NCBI GenBank assembly: GCA_003530935.1 | Contig: DPEO01000044.1 | Coordinates: 1-8,705 of the forward strand | Origin: Desulfomicrobiaceae bacterium | Lineage (GTDB): Bacteria; Desulfobacterota; Desulfovibrionia; Desulfovibrionales; Desulfomicrobiaceae | DNA length: 8,705 nucleotides | Direction of reading: 5' to 3' | Shown here: piece by piece, positions 6,262 to 8,705 of the stretch | Layout of the letters: each line of letters begins with the position of its first letter | Numbering within the stretch: position 1 is the stretch's first letter | The notes under the pieces: model-generated | Told to the model about the DNA's origin: nothing | Database searches by the model: none | Seen by the model: only the letters and a program-made list of their open reading frames with translations | Position numbers and translations under genes: made by a program

Positions 6262-6975
6262 GGGTTGGGGGTGGGAAGGAGCGGGCTTGCCCAGCGTGGC
6301 GAGGGCCTCGGCGGCCAGGGCGCCGACCGTGGTCGTGCTCAGGGTGCGTTGGCGGTAGATCTCCAGGGACGCGGGGTCGTGGACGCAGGCCCGAAGCCCT
6401 GGCGCGGCCTCGACAAGACGCAGGCTTCCTGCGGTCCATGCGGCAAGGCCGCGGATACCGGCATCGGGCTCATGGAGGGCGGCGATGATATCCGGGGCTG
6501 CGTCCACCACGTGTTCAGGCCGTACCTCGGCTAGGCGGCCCAGACCCCAGAAGGCCCCGCGGCGCAAGGGGGCGTACTCCAGAAAGCAGTCCGGGCAGTC
6601 GTTTGCGGCTTCGTGGATGTAGGCCCGCAGGATCTTGGCGTACTCGTTTGCCATGCGGGGACTTTGCGCCATGATCTCGGCCATGGCCTCGGGCGCTCCC
6701 CAGCCGATGCCGCCGGACTCGTCGTTGAGGCTCCACAGAAAGCGGCGCATGACCACCCGGGCGGATTCCGGGGCGGCCTCGGCCATGGCGGCCACCACCA
6801 GGCCAAAGGCCGTCACCGCATGCCAGCGCACCAAGGGATCTGGATGGAGGAGGGCCCCAAAGAGCCCTCCTACCACGTGTTCGCCGGGCACGGCCAGGAG
6901 TTCGTCCAGTCGCGCCTCCCATTGGGGATGGGCGAGGAGTTCCAAAACCCAGGTTTTGCGCTGGCGGCGGTTCAT
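6259..6975 (-). CDS. HEAT-repeat-like protein encoded between roo and cydA
   Basis: This 238-residue, probably soluble and all-helical protein has helix pairs typical of HEAT/PBS-lyase-type repeats. Examples are DPLVRWHAVTAFGLVVAAM (46-64), LRRGAFWGLGRLAEV (137-151) and DAGIRGLAAWTAGSLRLV (171-188). A very distinctive central block, LNDESGGIGWGAPEAMAEI (83-101), precedes a CPDC pair (127-130) and the EYAPLRRG segment. I believe similar HEAT-like proteins occur in deltaproteobacteria, possibly the family named after Desulfovibrio vulgaris DVU0298. I recall that from memory and could not confirm it. HEAT repeats usually bind other proteins, so a scaffold, maturation or regulatory role for Roo or CydAB is conceivable but is inference. 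The ATG at 6975 has AAGGA six bases upstream, fused to the roo stop. No heme, flavin or membrane motif is visible. Confidence 0.85.
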   Translation of the reverse strand: MNRRQRKTWVLELLAHPQWEARLDELLAVPGEHVVGGLFGALLHPDPLVRWHAVTAFGLVVAAMAEAAPESARVVMRRFLWSLNDESGGIGWGAPEAMAEIMAQSPRMANEYAKILRAYIHEAANDCPDCFLEYAPLRRGAFWGLGRLAEVRPEHVVDAAPDIIAALHEPDAGIRGLAAWTAGSLRLVEAAPGLRACVHDPASLEIYRQRTLSTTTVGALAAEALATLGKPAPSHPQP

Positions 6976-6987
6976 GGATGTTCCTTA
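6976..6987 (-). promoter_or_regulatory. roo stop fused to HEAT-like gene Shine-Dalgarno (TAAGGA)
   Basis: The roo TAA (6987-6985) runs into GGA to form TAAGGA, with a six-base spacer before the ATG of the HEAT-like gene. This is the first of three consecutive junctions with the same stop/Shine-Dalgarno fusion. Confidence 0.75.
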
Positions 6988-8193
6988 GGCGCGGCTGTCC
7001 ACGCGTTCGATGATGGCCTGGCCCACGCGGCGGCCCAAGTCCTTGCACTCGGCAAGCTTGGCGTGATCCGGCACGTTCTTGGCCTTGACCCCGGGTTCCA
7101 CCACATCCACCTTGGCGCTCTTGAGCCATTCCGCGATGGTGGCGATGGCCTCACCGCTCCAGCCGTAGGAACCGAATGCGGCCCCGACGCGGCCCACCGG
7201 CCGCAGGCCTTTCATGTAGGTGAGGAAGTCGGCCATGAGGGGAAGGATGCCGTTGTTGTGGGTGGGAGAGCCGCACACGATGCCCGTGGCTGTGGCCAGC
7301 TCCGCCATGACATCGCTGTGGTGGTACTCCTTGAGGCTCATGATCCGCACCCCCACGCCGGTTTCCGCAATGCCTTCGGCGATGGCCTTGGCCATCTTTT
7401 CCGTGGAGTGCCACATGGTGTCATACACCACCACCGCGCGCTTGCCGGTCTTCTGTTCGGCGTAGTCCTTGTACGCCGCCAGGATGTCCGCCACGTGCGA
7501 GCGCCAGATGATGCCGTGGTCCGGGGCGATCATGTCGATCTCCCAGCCGAGCTCGCCCACCTTGCCCAAAACATCGAGCACCCGCGGAGAGTAGGGGAGC
7601 ACGATGTTGTGGTAGTAGTGGGAGGTGGCGCTCATGAGACGACCGAAGTCCACCTCGTCGTCGAAGCGTTCGCTGGTGGCCAGGTTTTGGCCGAAGGCGT
7701 CGTTGGAGATGAGGAGCTTGTCCTCCGGGATGTAGGAGAACATGGAGTCCGGCCAATGAAGCATGCGCGTCTCCAGGAAGTGGACGGTACGCGCGCCCAA
7801 GGACAGCGTGTCTCCTGATCCCACCACGTGGTAGGGCCAGTCGGGCTGGTGGAAGTGATCGAGCAGCATGCGGTGCCCCATCTTGGAGCAGATGACCTTC
7901 TCCGGCCGGATATGCTCCATGAGGAAGGGCATGGCGCCCGCATGATCGGGCTCGATGTGGTTGCAGACGATGTAATCGATCTTTTCCAGGGGGATGATGG
8001 AGCGGATCTGGTGGTAGAGATCCCACTGGAACTTTTGTGGCGCGGAGTCGAAGAGGGTGATCTTGTCGTCCAGCACGAGGTAGGCGTTGTAGGTGGTGCC
8101 TTCCGGAGAGCGGGAATACCCATGGAAATCATGGATGTTCCAATCGACAACACCGACCCAATAGACGTTTTTTTTGATCTCAATGGCAGCCAT
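6985..8193 (-). CDS. roo: Rubredoxin:oxygen oxidoreductase (flavodiiron protein, Roo)
   Basis: Roo is a soluble flavodiiron protein that takes electrons from rubredoxin and reduces O2 to water. Family members can also reduce NO. The 402 residues equal the D. gigas enzyme in length. The N-terminal beta-lactamase-like domain (1-250) has HIEPDHAG with H79, E81, D83 and H84, then H146, D165 and H226, all at the residue numbers I recall for the D. gigas diiron site. The C-terminal flavodoxin domain (252-402) shows the FMN-binding YDTMWHSTEKMA (257-268), GSPTHNNG (308-315) and FGSYGWSG (340-347). I chose the ATG at 8193, preceded by GAGGA five bases away, over a TTG four codons upstream that overlaps the GAGGA. 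The rubredoxin gene ends 18 bases upstream. An A8 run at codons 6-9 is noted separately. Confidence 0.97.
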   Translation of the reverse strand: MAAIEIKKNVYWVGVVDWNIHDFHGYSRSPEGTTYNAYLVLDDKITLFDSAPQKFQWDLYHQIRSIIPLEKIDYIVCNHIEPDHAGAMPFLMEHIRPEKVICSKMGHRMLLDHFHQPDWPYHVVGSGDTLSLGARTVHFLETRMLHWPDSMFSYIPEDKLLISNDAFGQNLATSERFDDEVDFGRLMSATSHYYHNIVLPYSPRVLDVLGKVGELGWEIDMIAPDHGIIWRSHVADILAAYKDYAEQKTGKRAVVVYDTMWHSTEKMAKAIAEGIAETGVGVRIMSLKEYHHSDVMAELATATGIVCGSPTHNNGILPLMADFLTYMKGLRPVGRVGAAFGSYGWSGEAIATIAEWLKSAKVDVVEPGVKAKNVPDHAKLAECKDLGRRVGQAIIERVDSRA

Positions 8194-8211
8194 CGTGGTC
8201 CTCAATTAGAA

Positions 8212-8373
8212 TTAGTTTTCTTTGACAAAATCCGCTTTTCCCGCCCCGCACACCGGGCAGACCCAATCCTCGGGCAGGTCTTCGAAGGCCGTTCCCGGCG
8301 CAATGCCGCTGTCGGGATCGCCTTGGGCGGGGTCGTACACATAGCCACACAGGGTGCACACGTATTTACTCAT
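8212..8373 (-). CDS. rub: Rubredoxin
   Basis: This 53-residue protein is a classic type I rubredoxin, a small cytoplasmic carrier with a single iron held by four cysteines. The two knuckles are CTLCG (Cys6, Cys9) and CPVCG (Cys39, Cys42), with the expected 29-residue gap. The linking PDSGIAPGTAFEDLPEDWVC segment is nearly the same as in D. gigas rubredoxin. The start at 8373 is fixed by AAGGAG six bases upstream and by the standard MxxYVC N-terminus. A longer open reading upstream runs through the intergenic space into the perR gene and is not coding. It lies directly before roo, as in other Desulfovibrio species, and is the natural electron donor to Roo. Confidence 0.97.
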   Translation of the reverse strand: MSKYVCTLCGYVYDPAQGDPDSGIAPGTAFEDLPEDWVCPVCGAGKADFVKEN

Positions 8374-8441
8374 GATGGACTCCTTATGGAGAAGTTGGGG
8401 GTTGCGAAGGATAGTCTGGCCTGTACCCAAAGGGGGCGGCG
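8374..8441 (-). promoter_or_regulatory. Leader between perR and rubredoxin with strong RBS
   Basis: This 68-base gap contains TAAGGAG (8386-8380) six bases before the rubredoxin ATG. I see no convincing -35/-10 pair, no T-tract terminator and no AT-rich PerR-box palindrome. This leaves two options: readthrough from perR, or a promoter that does not resemble the sigma-70 consensus. The gap is the longest between genes of the cluster, so it is the most likely place for an internal promoter. Confidence 0.4.
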
Positions 8442-8705
8442 CTATCCAGCATTTTTTTCTGCAGGAGGATTGGATTCGTCCTGGTGCTGCTGGCATTGAG
8501 GACAGATGCCCGTAAGCTCCAGCTCGTAGCCTGTGACTCGGTATGGGGTGTCCAGGGCGTGCAGATCCACGGGGAGAGGAAGCGGGTGCCAGATGTCGTC
8601 CACCCGGCCGCATGCCTGGCAGCGAATATGATGATGCGGCCGCATGTCCGCATCGAACCGCTTCTGTTGGGAGGCCATCTCCAGCACGCGCACCAAGCCC
8701 AGATC
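8442..8705 (-). CDS. perR: Fur-family regulator, PerR-like (partial, N-terminus beyond window)
   Basis: The last 87 residues of a Fur-superfamily metalloregulator are visible. The N-terminal winged-helix DNA-binding part lies beyond the right window edge. The visible part starts at the end of that domain (LGLVRVLEM) and enters the dimerisation domain. HHHIRCQACGRVDD carries the metal-binding histidines and the first CxxC of the structural zinc site, and CPQC carries the second. Aligned by eye with B. subtilis PerR, the Asp of RFD matches D85, two of the HHH histidines match H91 and H93, and the second Asp of RVDD matches D104. Fur usually has Glu at that last position, so PerR (peroxide sensing) is favoured over Fur or Zur. 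The tail (NPPAEKNAG) is short and disordered. It is encoded just upstream of rubredoxin on the same strand, so it may control the cluster. The symbol is tentative. Confidence 0.85.
   Translation of the reverse strand, partial: DLGLVRVLEMASQQKRFDADMRPHHHIRCQACGRVDDIWHPLPLPVDLHALDTPYRVTGYELELTGICPQCQQHQDESNPPAEKNAG

Noticed and set aside
5334..6488. A 384-codon plus-strand open frame antisense to cydA.
   Set aside because: The Gly/Gln/His-rich translation mirrors the CydA codons. CydA has every heme-ligand residue on the minus strand.
6613..7818. A 401-codon plus-strand open frame antisense to roo and the HEAT-like gene.
   Set aside because: The translation is His/Gly/Val-rich with no recognisable domain, and the opposite strand encodes Roo with all catalytic residues in place.
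8374..8613. An extended rubredoxin reading frame of 133 residues.
   Set aside because: The extra 80 codons run through the intergenic gap and the perR 3' end in another frame. Rubredoxin length, N-terminus and Shine-Dalgarno fix the start at 8373.
1..8705. tRNA, rRNA, CRISPR arrays, insertion sequences or phage genes.
   Set aside because: I found no cloverleaf, regular repeat-spacer pattern, transposase motif or terminal inverted repeats. The TraB-family name refers to pheromone shutdown and does not indicate a conjugative element here.

Overview
The window looks like chromosomal DNA of a GC-rich anaerobe or microaerotolerant bacterium of the Desulfovibrio group (Desulfovibrionales, sulfate reducers). 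The main reason is a rubredoxin followed by a 402-residue rubredoxin:oxygen oxidoreductase. Its diiron ligands fall at the same residue numbers as I recall for the Desulfovibrio gigas enzyme. A Fur/PerR regulator and a cytochrome bd oxidase lie beside it. I cannot name the species from sequence alone.

Layout from left to right. (1) Positions 89-1599, minus strand: a two-gene unit with an S-adenosyl-L-methionine hydrolase (SAM_HAT/DUF62 family), then cobS, the cobalamin (cobinamide-GDP) synthase, joined by a 4-base ATGA overlap. Positions 1-88 downstream of cobS hold only small inverted repeats. (2) Positions 1600-1737: a divergent intergenic region with no convincing promoter. (3) Positions 1738-3827, plus strand: a TraB/PrgY-family membrane protein, an overlapping single-span membrane protein of unknown function, and a separate 76-residue hypothetical protein with a strong ribosome binding site. 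(4) Positions 3846-3881: a 14-bp hairpin between convergent genes, likely a two-way terminator. (5) Positions 3897-8705, minus strand: a tightly packed oxygen-defence cluster read right to left. The order is perR (cut by the window edge), rubredoxin, roo, a HEAT-repeat-like protein, cydA and cydB.

How the genes may work together. Rubredoxin passes electrons to Roo, which reduces O2 to water in the cytoplasm. CydAB does the same with quinol electrons at the membrane. The PerR-like regulator just upstream is a plausible peroxide-responsive controller. The HEAT-like protein sits between the two oxidases and has no known job that I can state. At each of the three junctions roo/HEAT, HEAT/cydA and cydA/cydB the TAA stop codon forms part of the next gene's Shine-Dalgarno sequence, which argues for one message with coupled translation.

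I see no RNA genes, CRISPR arrays, insertion sequences or phage genes. The most interesting points are the joining of soluble and membrane O2 reductases in one cluster around an uncharacterised HEAT-like protein, the stop/Shine-Dalgarno fusion at three junctions in a row, and the coupling of a SAM hydrolase to cobS.
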